The notes beneath the pieces are model-generated. The model did no database searches, was not told the DNA's origin, and saw nothing but the letters and a program-made list of their open reading frames with translations. Below are positions 22,151 through 29,031 of a stretch of DNA of 64,000 nt, in pieces; position 1 is the stretch's first letter; each line of letters starts with the position of its first letter. Origin of the DNA: a virus; the IMG/VR virus record IMGVR_UViG_3300025872_000002, positions 1 through 64,000 of that record; one strand, written 5' to 3'. A program made the translations under genes and the position numbers.

Positions 22151-22603
22151 ATGGACATTGCCAAAACAATCGGTGCTGTTGCCGCAAGCGTAGCTGCGCT
22201 GGGGGGTAGTTACACCTTGGTGGACAAGGTTGGGTGGTTGGAAAGCCCAATCCTTGTCTGGGCACCGGAGCATTTTAAGATTGAACCCGCTAAGCTAGGG
22301 GAGTCGGTCACAGTGACGGTGGCGAGGATCAAGAAGCGCGACGATTGCTCGGTAGAGTCGTTTATCCCAAGCATTCGAGATGGTAAGGGTATGGTTCATG
22401 AAGCTGTGCCATCAAACGCTAAATTCTCCGGCCCTGCTAGTCCAGAGATCGACACCTTCACTTATACATTGATCGTCAAGTCTGAGATGCAGCCCGGTAA
22501 GGCTACGTTACTTGCGACGATCAAATACAAGTGCCCCGAGGGCGAGCGGACGGTTAGCTATCCAAAGCACAAGAACTTGAGTTTTAATCTGGAGGCAAAA
22601 TGA
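22151..22603 (+). CDS. hypothetical exported/membrane-anchored protein, 150 aa
   Basis: Residues 1-25 (MDIAKTIGAVAASVAALGGS plus YTLVDK) can form a membrane anchor or signal. The rest is a beta-sandwich-like domain (ESVTVTVARIKKRDDCSVES; TFTYTLIVKSEMQPGKATLL) with two Cys, suited to the periplasm. The stop overlaps the holin-like gene start. A role in lysis is inferred from position only. Confidence 0.65.
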   Translation: MDIAKTIGAVAASVAALGGSYTLVDKVGWLESPILVWAPEHFKIEPAKLGESVTVTVARIKKRDDCSVESFIPSIRDGKGMVHEAVPSNAKFSGPASPEIDTFTYTLIVKSEMQPGKATLLATIKYKCPEGERTVSYPKHKNLSFNLEAK

Positions 22604-23106
22604 TTACCCTTCTTACGACCCTTCTCTCCTTCCTCGCCGGGGGCTTACCTAAACTCCTTGGCTTCTTCCAAGATCGCGCAGACAAGGCGCATGAACTGAA
22701 CCTCGCCCGGATGCAGATCGAGCGGGAATTGGAGTTGAGGAAGGCAGGTTTTGAAGCCCAAGCAAGGGTAGAAGAGATCAGGACAGACCAGTTGCAGGTC
22801 GGTGCAGAGGTGACGATGGCGCAGACGGCGTTAGCCGAGAAGCAAGCCCTGTACGCGCACGACATTGCCATCGGGGAAGGCGCAAGCCGGTGGGTCATCA
22901 ACGCTCGTGCTCTGGTTCGCCCGGTCATTACCTACGGGATGTTTGCTCTTCTTTGCTTCATCAACATCTTCGGGGCGGCGTATGCTTGGCATCTGGGAAC
23001 CCCGTTTGCAGAGGTAATTGCTAACCTGTGGGACGCAGACACCCAGATCATTTGGGCGTCCGTCATCAGCTTCTGGTTCGGAAGCCAAGCGTTCAGCAAA
23101 AAATGA
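22600..23106 (+). CDS. 3TM holin-like membrane protein, 168 aa
   Basis: An N-terminal hydrophobic segment (TLLTTLLSFLAGGLPKLLG) is followed by a charged coiled coil (about 27-85) and two more membrane helices (ITYGMFALLCFINIFGAAYA and IIWASVISFWFGSQAF). This is the layout of the 'holin of 3TMs' (gene transfer agent type) family. It is directly upstream of, and overlaps, the lysozyme gene. A class II holin-like gene lies nearby, so which of the two triggers lysis is not settled. Confidence 0.7.
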   Translation: MITLLTTLLSFLAGGLPKLLGFFQDRADKAHELNLARMQIERELELRKAGFEAQARVEEIRTDQLQVGAEVTMAQTALAEKQALYAHDIAIGEGASRWVINARALVRPVITYGMFALLCFINIFGAAYAWHLGTPFAEVIANLWDADTQIIWASVISFWFGSQAFSKK

Positions 23107-23582
23107 ACGCGCTGATTAAGATGCTCAAGCATCACGAGGGAGTGCGCTATGTTCCCTATCGTTGTCCTGCTCGCCTGTGGACTGTCGGTGTGGGTCGTGT
23201 CATCGATCCTTCTCACCTGCGCGTACCGTTTGATCGACGACTTGAGCTCCCTATACCGGCAGGTTGGGATCGGCGATTAACAGAGGGGGAAGTCGATGCG
23301 CTACTTCAAGAAGATCTTCAGCGGTTTCTTCCGGGGGTACTCAGACTATGTACTGTGGTTCCTCTTAGCAATCGCCATCTGGCACTCGCTTCGTTCGCTT
23401 TCAATGTTGGGCTAGGTAATCTTCAAGCCAGCACACTGCGGCAAAAGCACAACCGGGGAGATTACTCCGGTGCCGCAGACGAGTTCTTGAAATGGAATCT
23501 ATCTGCTGGTAAAGTGTTAGCTGGCCTCGTTACTCGTCGCAAGGACGAGCGTGCTCTCTATCTTGGAGCGGTAAATGGCTAA
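23103..23582 (+). CDS. GH24 (T4-like) endolysin, 159 aa
   Basis: It hydrolyses peptidoglycan at lysis. The catalytic triad pattern E-8-C-5-T is present: E12 (HHEG), C21 and T27 (LWTVGVG), the Cys variant of the E-D-T triad. RLTEGEVDALLQEDLQRFLP and LASFAFNVGLGNLQASTL are standard family segments, and a basic loop after GVGRVID is longer than in T4 lysozyme. There is no signal peptide, so it needs a holin. The start ATGA overlaps the holin-like gene stop. Two other frames open inside it (see next entries). Confidence 0.88.
   Translation: MNALIKMLKHHEGVRYVPYRCPARLWTVGVGRVIDPSHLRVPFDRRLELPIPAGWDRRLTEGEVDALLQEDLQRFLPGVLRLCTVVPLSNRHLALASFAFNVGLGNLQASTLRQKHNRGDYSGAADEFLKWNLSAGKVLAGLVTRRKDERALYLGAVNG
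23149..23280 (+). CDS. possible nested membrane ORF 1 inside the lysozyme gene, 43 aa
   Basis: In the +1 frame relative to lysozyme, GAGGGAG lies just before ATG 23149. The frame encodes MFPIVVLLACGLSVWVVSSI and LLTCAY, a long hydrophobic helix, then a polar tail (RLIDDLSSLYRQVG). Size and topology resemble small lysis proteins (antiholins or spanin parts), and lysis genes are well known to be nested. No conventional spanin gene is visible nearby. It could also be a chance frame. Confidence 0.4.
   Translation: MFPIVVLLACGLSVWVVSSILLTCAYRLIDDLSSLYRQVGIGD
23296..23415 (+). CDS. possible nested membrane ORF 2 inside the lysozyme gene, 39 aa
   Basis: It lies in the same alternative frame as nested ORF 1, 15 bases after that stop, with AGAGGGGGAAGTCG before ATG 23296. 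It encodes MRYFKKIFSGFFRGYSDY followed by VLWFLLAIAIWHSL: a basic head then one membrane helix (positive-inside rule). Two consecutive membrane frames, each with its own ribosome site, are unlikely but not impossible by chance. Confidence 0.4.
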   Translation: MRYFKKIFSGFFRGYSDYVLWFLLAIAIWHSLRSLSMLG

Positions 23583-23829
23583 GTCCCCCGCGTGGCAGCG
23601 CAAAGAAGGCAAAAACCCAGAAGGTGGTCTTAACGCCAAAGGTCGCGCTAGCTACAACAAGGCTAACCCCGGCAAGCCCGGACTCAAAGCCCCCCAACCT
23701 GAAGGCGGTTCCCGGCGCGATTCATTTTGTGCCCGGATGAAAGGGATGAAGCGGAAGCTTACTTCGGCTAAGACCGCTAATGACCCAAACAGCCGTATCA
23801 ACAAATCTCTGCGGGCGTGGAATTGCTGA
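23575..23829 (+). CDS. small basic protein, DUF6321-like, 84 aa
   Basis: The sequence AWQRKEGKNPEGGLNAKGRA, SYNKANPGKPGLKAPQPEGG and RRDSFCARMKGMKRKLTSAK follows a strongly conserved pattern that I recall as DUF6321, found in many phages and some bacteria. It is very basic and may bind nucleic acid or DNA in the head; no role is established. It overlaps the lysozyme stop by 8 bases. Confidence 0.75.
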   Translation: MAKSPAWQRKEGKNPEGGLNAKGRASYNKANPGKPGLKAPQPEGGSRRDSFCARMKGMKRKLTSAKTANDPNSRINKSLRAWNC

Positions 23830-23830
23830 T

Positions 23831-24052
23831 ATGAAAGACGCAGAAGTCGGAAAGACATTCTTAGATGGCTTGTCTGTTATCACGGTTGTCGGTACTCTTG
23901 TTGATATGTTGCCATCTATCGCGGCTGTGTTTACCATCCTGTGGACGGGCATTCGCATATGGGAAACCGATACGATGCAGCGCATGCTAGGACGTAAAAA
24001 AGATGCCAAGCAAGAGCAAAGCCCAACACAATCTGATGGCGATGGTCGCTAA
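23831..24052 (+). CDS. class II holin-like protein (T7 gp17.5 type), 73 aa
   Basis: ATG 23831 directly follows the previous stop. One to two membrane helices (LDGLSVITVVGTLVDML, PSIAAVFTILWTGIRIW) are followed by ETDTMQRMLGRKKDAKQ, resembling the end of T7-type holins. Small class II holins of this form are common in marine podoviruses. Its start overlaps a stop and its 3' end overlaps the next gene by 50 bases. Confidence 0.65.
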   Translation: MKDAEVGKTFLDGLSVITVVGTLVDMLPSIAAVFTILWTGIRIWETDTMQRMLGRKKDAKQEQSPTQSDGDGR

Positions 24053-24386
24053 TGACCCCGCTGCCGCTAAACGTGTTGGTATCCCGCAAAAAGTAGGTCG
24101 TGATTACGTCGAGGCTGATAAAGGCCGCAAATTTAACCAAGGTGGTGACATGAAAGAATCTAAAGCGATGATGGGCAAAGAGCTGGCCTTCATGAAGAAA
24201 AAGGGCGCTCCGAAGTCGATGGTCAAGCATGAAATGGCCGAGATGGGCGCTATGAAGAAAGGTGGCAGCATCAAGAAGATGGCTTCTGGCGGGCTGGCTG
24301 CTGGGCACAAATCGGCTGACGGGATTGCCAAGAAAGGCAAGACCAAGACGACGCAGGTCAAGATGAAATACGGCGGGGCGTGCTGA
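24003..24386 (+). CDS. Lys/Gly/Met-rich protein with 'SADGIAKKGKT' tail motif, 127 aa
   Basis: It begins MPSKSKAQHNLMAMVANDPA, has a Met/Lys-rich helical centre (KESKAMMGKELAFMKKKG) and a C-terminal Gly/Lys region MASGGLAAGHKSADGIAKKG. The tail motif recurs in the next two genes. Similar proteins are common in aquatic phage virion modules and lack a known role. Confidence 0.7.
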   Translation: MPSKSKAQHNLMAMVANDPAAAKRVGIPQKVGRDYVEADKGRKFNQGGDMKESKAMMGKELAFMKKKGAPKSMVKHEMAEMGAMKKGGSIKKMASGGLAAGHKSADGIAKKGKTKTTQVKMKYGGAC

Positions 24387-24387
24387 G

Positions 24388-24651
24388 ATGGCTACGGCAC
24401 CTAAAAAACCAGTTCCGGCCCCTACCGATCTTGGCAAGCCGACGGCGGAAGCCGAAGCACGCATGCGTGCTCAGGTTGAGGAAGCCAAGACTCAATCACA
24501 GATGGATGCAGCCTATGATGCCGCTGCATCCCGCTCTATGGGTACTTACAAAGAGCCTGTGAAGAAAGCTAAGGGTGGTTCGGTCGGTTCCGCTTCTGCT
24601 CGCGCGGATGGCTGTGCTCAACGTGGCAAGACGCGGGGCAGAATGGTGTAG
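24388..24651 (+). CDS. small protein with C-terminal 'RADG-RGKTRG' motif, 87 aa
   Basis: The N-terminal part is Ala/Glu-rich helix (AEAEARMRAQVEEAKTQSQM). The C-terminal KGGSVGSASARADGCAQRGK plus TRGRMV repeats the motif of the flanking genes. It begins one base after the previous stop. The conserved tail may be a virion-targeting or assembly tag; that is inferred. Confidence 0.7.
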   Translation: MATAPKKPVPAPTDLGKPTAEAEARMRAQVEEAKTQSQMDAAYDAAASRSMGTYKEPVKKAKGGSVGSASARADGCAQRGKTRGRMV

Positions 24652-24662
24652 AGGGGAGTAGC

Positions 24663-24887
24663 ATGGCACGAAACTTAAAAAATCTTGCGGTGTTGGCGGC
24701 GCTTTTGGGGTCCGGTGCAATGGCGTCTCGTGAAAAAACGGATCTCGGCGTTGATTCTGTTACGGATGAAGATCGTGAGGCGTTTAAAGCGGCGTACCCT
24801 AAAATGAAAAAAGGTGGCGTTGTTTCGGCTTCCCGCCGTGCAGACGGCGTTGCTAAGCGCGGTAAAACCCGGGGTAAGTTCGTATGA
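24663..24887 (+). CDS. small protein with C-terminal 'RADG-RGKTRG' motif, 74 aa
   Basis: A hydrophobic N-terminal segment (NLAVLAALLGSGAMA) is followed by an acidic linker and KKGGVVSASRRADGVAKRGK plus TRGKFV. The tail is nearly the same as in 24388-24651 although the N-terminal parts are unrelated. GAGGGGAGTAGC precedes ATG. Confidence 0.7.
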   Translation: MARNLKNLAVLAALLGSGAMASREKTDLGVDSVTDEDREAFKAAYPKMKKGGVVSASRRADGVAKRGKTRGKFV

Positions 24888-25171
24888 TGGCAAGTCGCGG
24901 CATGGGGGCTATTAACCCCAGTAAGATGCCCGGCGCTAAGCGCAAGCAGCGCCGCGACGATACTGACTTTACGCAGTACGCCGAAGGTGGATCGGTCAAG
25001 TCCAAGGTCAACGAGGCGGGCAATTACACGAAGCCCGGCATGCGTAAAGCCCTGTTCAACAGCATCAAGTCTCAGGCAGTACAGGGCACAGGAGCAGGGC
25101 AGTGGAGCGCCCGCAAGGCGCAGCTTCTGGCTAAGAAGTATAAGGAACGGGGCGGGGGCTACCGAGATTGA
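24884..25171 (+). CDS. small basic protein ending 'AGQWSARKAQLLAKKYKERG', 95 aa
   Basis: A disordered basic N-terminus (NPSKMPGAKRKQRRDDTDF) with a YAEGGSVKSK element precedes a folded C-terminal unit GMRKALFNSIKSQAVQGTGA and GQWSARKAQLLAKKYKERGG. This unit is widely conserved in phages and large DNA viruses, in DUF5872-like proteins as I recall. ATGATG at 24884 overlaps the previous stop. Confidence 0.7.
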   Translation: MMASRGMGAINPSKMPGAKRKQRRDDTDFTQYAEGGSVKSKVNEAGNYTKPGMRKALFNSIKSQAVQGTGAGQWSARKAQLLAKKYKERGGGYRD

Positions 25172-25401
25172 AAGCTCCGCAGAAATCGCTCTCTGACTGG
25201 ACCGCCCAGAAATGGCGCACTAAGTCTGGTAAGCCGTCATCTAAGACGGGTGAGCGCTATTTGCCGGAGGCAGCGATCAAGTCTCTTAGCCCTGCCGAAT
25301 ACGCGGCAACGACCAAGGCTAAACGCGCCGGTAAAGCCAAAGGCAAGCAGTTCGTAGCGCAGCCCAAAACGATTGCTAAAAAGACAGCGAGTTTTAGATG
25401 A
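25168..25401 (+). CDS. DUF5872-like basic protein, TTG start, 77 aa
   Basis: The start is TTG at 25168, overlapping the previous TGA (TTGA). SLSDWTAQKWRTKSGKPSSK, GERYLPEAAIKSLSPAEYAA and KGKQFVAQPKTIAKKT match a highly conserved basic module that I recall as DUF5872, found near the previous gene's module in other viruses. The two adjacent genes may together correspond to one longer protein elsewhere. No biochemical role is known. Confidence 0.7.
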   Translation: MKAPQKSLSDWTAQKWRTKSGKPSSKTGERYLPEAAIKSLSPAEYAATTKAKRAGKAKGKQFVAQPKTIAKKTASFR

Positions 25402-26321
25402 CCACTTCCGGCGCTACTAGTTTTACGCTAGACCTCAATGATCTGATTGAGGAGGCATACGAGCGTGCCGGTATCGAGGTACGGACGGGATACGAGTTTC
25501 GGACTGCCCGTCGCTCGTTGAACCTACTGACAATTGAATGGGCCAATCGCGGTATAAACCTGTGGACGATTGAGCAAGGTCAGATCGTCATGAACACGGG
25601 GCAGATCACATACCCGATCCCCACCAATACGATTGACCTGCTGGATCATGTGATCCGTACTGGCTCGAACACCTCGCAGATTGACATCAACATCACTCGC
25701 GTCTCTGAGTCTACGTACTCCACCTACCCCAACAAGAACGCGACGGGCAGGCCGATTCAGGTCTGGGTCAACCGGCAGACCGGGCAGTCGTACACGACGA
25801 CCAGCTATCTTGCTGCGACAATCGGCCCGACAGACACCACGATCACGCTTAGCAGCACGAGCAATCTCCCGGCAACCGGCTTCATTACCATTGAGAACGA
25901 GACGATTCTCTATCAGAACGTGTCGGGCAATCAGCTCCTGAACTGCTTCCGTGGACAGAATGGCACTACGGCTGTGGGGCATACAGCATCGCCTACGCAA
26001 TTCGTCACGGTGAACTATTTGCCCAGTATCAACGTCTGGCCGTCGCCCAATGCGCCGGGCAACCAATACACGTTTGTCTACTGGCGACTGCGCCGGATGC
26101 AGAACGCTGGCGATGGCACTACAGACCAAGACATCCCGTTTCGTTTGATTACTTGTCTGGTGGCGGGGCTGTCCTACTATTTGTCCGTTAAGCGTCCTGA
26201 CATAGCTCCTGATCGTATCGCTATGTTGAAGGCGGACTACGAACAGCAGTGGGAGCTTGCCTCTACAGAGGACCGCGAAAAGGCTGCTGAACGGTACGTG
26301 CCTCGAATGTTGTTTTACTGA
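25398..26321 (+). CDS. head-tail adaptor / P22 gp4-like structural protein, 307 aa
   Basis: The N-terminal helical domain LNDLIEEAYERAGIEVRTGY, then RTARRSLNLLTIEWANRGIN and LWTIEQGQIVMNTGQITYPI, matches tail-accessory/adaptor proteins that bind below the portal (P22 gp4 or podoviral connector type). A beta-type insert (about 140-215) carries an FITIENETILYQ-like segment seen in other phage structural proteins. ATG overlaps the previous stop. Confidence 0.7.
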   Translation: MTTSGATSFTLDLNDLIEEAYERAGIEVRTGYEFRTARRSLNLLTIEWANRGINLWTIEQGQIVMNTGQITYPIPTNTIDLLDHVIRTGSNTSQIDINITRVSESTYSTYPNKNATGRPIQVWVNRQTGQSYTTTSYLAATIGPTDTTITLSSTSNLPATGFITIENETILYQNVSGNQLLNCFRGQNGTTAVGHTASPTQFVTVNYLPSINVWPSPNAPGNQYTFVYWRLRRMQNAGDGTTDQDIPFRLITCLVAGLSYYLSVKRPDIAPDRIAMLKADYEQQWELASTEDREKAAERYVPRMLFY

Positions 26322-26329
26322 GGTGACGT

Positions 26330-26758
26330 ATGCCGTCTAAGTTTGCCTCAGGTAAGTATGCAATTGCGGAATGTGACCGCTGCGGTCAGCGGTACAAGCT
26401 GAAGGAGCTTAAGAAGCTCATTATTAAGACCCAGATCGTCAACCTAAAGGTCTGCCCCTCTTGCTGGGATCCAGATCAGCCGCAGTTGTCTCTTGGTCTT
26501 TACCCAGTTAATGATCCGCAAGCTGTGCGTGATCCAAGGCCGGATGTGAGCTATCAAGTTTCTGGTACAAACGGGCTGCAAACTAACATCAATGGCGGTC
26601 CCGGTATAGACGGAGCAGGTACATCCGAAGGCGGTAGCAGGATTATTCAGTGGGGCTGGAACCCTGTAGGTGGAGCGCAAGCCTATGATACGGGACTTAC
26701 GCCAAATAACTTGGTGTTAGGTGTGCAGCTTGGTACAGTAACGGTCGTAACGACCTAA
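26330..26758 (+). CDS. zinc-ribbon virion-module protein, 142 aa
   Basis: Residues 13-19 (AECDRCG) and 42-45 (CPSC) form a C-x2-C...C-x2-C ribbon after the start MPSKFASGKYA; KLKELKKLIIKTQIVNLKV lies between. The rest is a Gly/Asn-rich beta segment ending VLGVQLGTVTVVTT. Such proteins occur between connector genes in several podoviruses; the role is unknown. Confidence 0.75.
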   Translation: MPSKFASGKYAIAECDRCGQRYKLKELKKLIIKTQIVNLKVCPSCWDPDQPQLSLGLYPVNDPQAVRDPRPDVSYQVSGTNGLQTNINGGPGIDGAGTSEGGSRIIQWGWNPVGGAQAYDTGLTPNNLVLGVQLGTVTVVTT

Positions 26759-26768
26759 GGAGTCCGTG

Positions 26769-26951
26769 ATGGACAAGAAACAAGTCAAAGCCATTGCCGG
26801 TACGGAAGTGAAGGCGCATGAGAAGCGTATGCACGGCAAGGGCATGGCTAAAGGCGGGGTTACTTCGTTGGCGATGAAGAAGTACGGACGGAACCTCGCA
26901 CGTGCGATGAACCAGAAAAAATCTTCGTTCCCGACCAAAAAGGGGGCGTAA
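26769..26951 (+). CDS. small Lys-rich protein with 'MAKGG' element, 60 aa
   Basis: AAGGAGTCCGTG precedes ATG 26769. MDKKQVKAIAGTEVKAHEKR, MHGKGMAKGGVTSLAMKKYG and a basic tail make up the chain. It shares the Lys/Gly style and MAxGG element of 24003-24887 but not their RADG motif. A virion or DNA-associated micro-protein is possible. Confidence 0.7.
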   Translation: MDKKQVKAIAGTEVKAHEKRMHGKGMAKGGVTSLAMKKYGRNLARAMNQKKSSFPTKKGA

Positions 26952-27218
26952 ATGGCTAAGTTCTCGCAAAAAGTGATGGGCAAAGAGGTCGGCAGGGCCG
27001 ATGTCTACGCGCCTCCCCACACCATGACCGGGACTTCCGGCGTGGACCTTAGCAACTCGGGCTACGGTGCCGACCACGGCAGTACTGCGCCCCAAGTCAA
27101 CATGAGTGTTGGCAACATCAACCGCGACGGCTATCCCGGTGTCAAGACTTCGGGCATCGTGGTGCGTGGTACGCGCAATCAGACCAAAGGCAAGATGGCT
27201 CGCGGCCCGATGGCGTAA
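26952..27218 (+). CDS. hypothetical small protein, 88 aa
   Basis: It begins directly at the previous stop. MAKFSQKVMGKEVGRADVYA, a Gly/Ser/Asn-rich middle and NRDGYPGVKTSGIVVRGTRN with a basic end suggest a mostly disordered virion-associated peptide. I recall similar short proteins ending in VKTSGI-RG-G at this locus of other phages. Confidence 0.65.
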   Translation: MAKFSQKVMGKEVGRADVYAPPHTMTGTSGVDLSNSGYGADHGSTAPQVNMSVGNINRDGYPGVKTSGIVVRGTRNQTKGKMARGPMA

Positions 27219-27220
27219 TC

Positions 27221-27916
27221 ATGAACTACACTCAGCTTGTCACTGCGATTCAAAGCTATACGGAGAACCAATTTCCGCTGGTTGTGCTGGCGGATGGGTC
27301 TACTGTTAGCCCCACTACGCAGATCAATCGCTTCATCCAGCAAGCTGAGCAGCGCATCTATAACTCAGTGCAGTTCCCGTCTTTGCGCAGGAACATGACT
27401 GGGGTAACAACGCCTAGCAACAAGTACCTTTCTTGCCCAGAGGATTTTTTGGCGACGTATTCGCTAGCTGTAGTTGACGCTGCAGGCGAGTATCACTACT
27501 TGTTGAACAAAGACGTTAACTTCATTCGTGAGTCGTATCCCAGTCCCAGCACCGTGGGGCTGCCTAAGTACTACGCCCTGTTTGGCCCGACCGTCAACGG
27601 TGCCTTCATCACGAATGAGCTGTCTTTTATTCTGGGGCCGACCCCGAATGCTGCCTACACTGTAGAGCTGCATTTCTACTATTACCCAGAGTCGATCACG
27701 ACCGCGAACACGAGCTGGCTTGGCGACAATTTTGATTCTGTGCTGCTCTACGGGGCGCTGGTCGAGGCGTACACCTTCATGAAAGGTGAGCCGGATCTTA
27801 TTGCGCTGTACGACGGGAAATACAAGGAAGCCCTTGCGCTGGCTAAACGTCTCGGCGACGGCATGGAGCGTCAAGATGCGTACAGATCCGGCCAATACCG
27901 ACAGGCGGTGACTTAA
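27221..27916 (+). CDS. adaptor protein (SU10-adaptor-like), 231 aa
   Basis: MNYTQLVTAIQSYTENQFPL, then TTQINRFIQQAEQRIYNSVQ, FPSLRRNMTG and SSFGDNF-type C-terminal helices (GALVEAYTFMKGEPDLIALY; YKEALALAKRLGDGMERQDA) match the podoviral adaptor family that I associate with phage SU10. It would form the ring beneath the portal. The stop overlaps the next start (TAATG). Confidence 0.8.
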   Translation: MNYTQLVTAIQSYTENQFPLVVLADGSTVSPTTQINRFIQQAEQRIYNSVQFPSLRRNMTGVTTPSNKYLSCPEDFLATYSLAVVDAAGEYHYLLNKDVNFIRESYPSPSTVGLPKYYALFGPTVNGAFITNELSFILGPTPNAAYTVELHFYYYPESITTANTSWLGDNFDSVLLYGALVEAYTFMKGEPDLIALYDGKYKEALALAKRLGDGMERQDAYRSGQYRQAVT

Positions 27917-28341
27917 TGGCTTTCACCGGCAACTACACGTGTAACGTATTCAAGTCAGGGCTGTTGACCGGGGTCTACAACTTTAGCTCTGACACGTTTA
28001 AGATGGCGCTGTACACCAACAGCGCTTCGCTGAATGCGGATACCGCCGCGTACTCGACCACTTTGTTGGGAGAAGTTACACCTACCGGGTCGTACGTAAC
28101 GGGTGGACAGATTCTTACGGGCGTTGTGCTGGGGATCAACAACGGGACTGCGTATCTGTCGTTCAACAATCCTAGCTGGACTGGAGCATTTACTGCTCGC
28201 GGTGCGCTAATCTATAATGTGACGGCGTCAGACGCTGCTGTTTGCGTTCTTGATTTTGGGAACGATAAAACCTCTGCTCTCACATTCACGGTTCAGTTCC
28301 CGGTTGCATCCAGTACATCTGCCATCATAAGGATTGTTTAA
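27916..28341 (+). CDS. virion protein, paralogue 1 of a pair, 141 aa
   Basis: The pattern NVFKSGLLTGVYNFSSDTFK, MALYTNSASLNADTAAYSTT, GYVTGGQ-like YVTGGQILTG and ARGALIYNVTASDAAVCVLD is shared, in order, with 28542-29000. It is a beta-type structural protein, typical of phage tail/baseplate accessory proteins. The start overlaps the previous stop. Confidence 0.75.
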   Translation: MAFTGNYTCNVFKSGLLTGVYNFSSDTFKMALYTNSASLNADTAAYSTTLLGEVTPTGSYVTGGQILTGVVLGINNGTAYLSFNNPSWTGAFTARGALIYNVTASDAAVCVLDFGNDKTSALTFTVQFPVASSTSAIIRIV

Positions 28342-28532
28342 TGCTCATCACGACGACCAAAGGCGAAATGGACGAGAGTCTGCTGATAAAGCAAACTGGG
28401 TCCATTGACAATGACCACGAGTACACGGTGTGGGTTGAATACTGGCATGAGGACGAGCTTGTGCATCGTTCCGTGCATGTGACTCTGAAGAAAAACGTTA
28501 TGGCCGACGGTCTGGCCGCGATGATCTCTTAA
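28341..28532 (+). CDS. hypothetical small acidic protein, 63 aa
   Basis: It is coupled to the preceding gene (TAATG at 28339-28343). It has a tryptophan-rich strand EYTVWVEYWHEDELVHRSVH with VTLKKNVMADGLAAMI, and lies between two paralogous virion genes. Function is unknown. Confidence 0.7.
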   Translation: MLITTTKGEMDESLLIKQTGSIDNDHEYTVWVEYWHEDELVHRSVHVTLKKNVMADGLAAMIS

Positions 28533-28541
28533 GGAAATATC

Positions 28542-29000
28542 ATGCCTAATACACAAGCGATGACTACGTCTTTCAAGACGGAGTTGCTTAACGCCTACCA
28601 CAACTTCAGCGCGACAAACCCTGCCCGTACCATCAACACGGCGGACACGTTCAAAGCTGCGCTGTATTTGGCTTCGGCGACGGTCAATGCCGGTACTACG
28701 GTGTACAGCACGACCGGAGAAGTAACCGGCACGAACTATACGCCCGGCGGCATCACGATCACTTCTTGGAACGCCCCTACCAGCAGCGGCACGACTGCGT
28801 ACACGACGCCTACTGCCTCTTTCACGTATACCAACGTGACGTTGAGCACGGCGTTCGACGCGGTGTTGATCTATAATAGCTCGCAAGGCAACCGTGCTGT
28901 AAGCGTCCACACTTTCGGTTCACAGACCGTTACCGCTGGCACCTTTACGCTGACCATGCCGACCAATAGTTCTACACTCGCATTGCTTCGCCTTGCGTAA
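28542..29000 (+). CDS. virion protein, paralogue 2 of a pair, 152 aa
   Basis: SFKTELLNAYHNFSATNPAR, DTFKAALYLASATVNAGTTV and YSTTGEVTGTNYTPGGITIT parallel the order of motifs in 27916-28341 (FKSGLL, DTFKMALY, AYSTT-GE, YVTGG), and both end in T-FTLT/ALLRLA- or FTVQF/AIIRIV-like strands. The pair arose by an old duplication. AAGGAAATATC precedes ATG. Confidence 0.75.
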   Translation: MPNTQAMTTSFKTELLNAYHNFSATNPARTINTADTFKAALYLASATVNAGTTVYSTTGEVTGTNYTPGGITITSWNAPTSSGTTAYTTPTASFTYTNVTLSTAFDAVLIYNSSQGNRAVSVHTFGSQTVTAGTFTLTMPTNSSTLALLRLA

Positions 29001-29031
29001 CGAGGCGCGGTGGGGGACCGCCGCGTAATGT

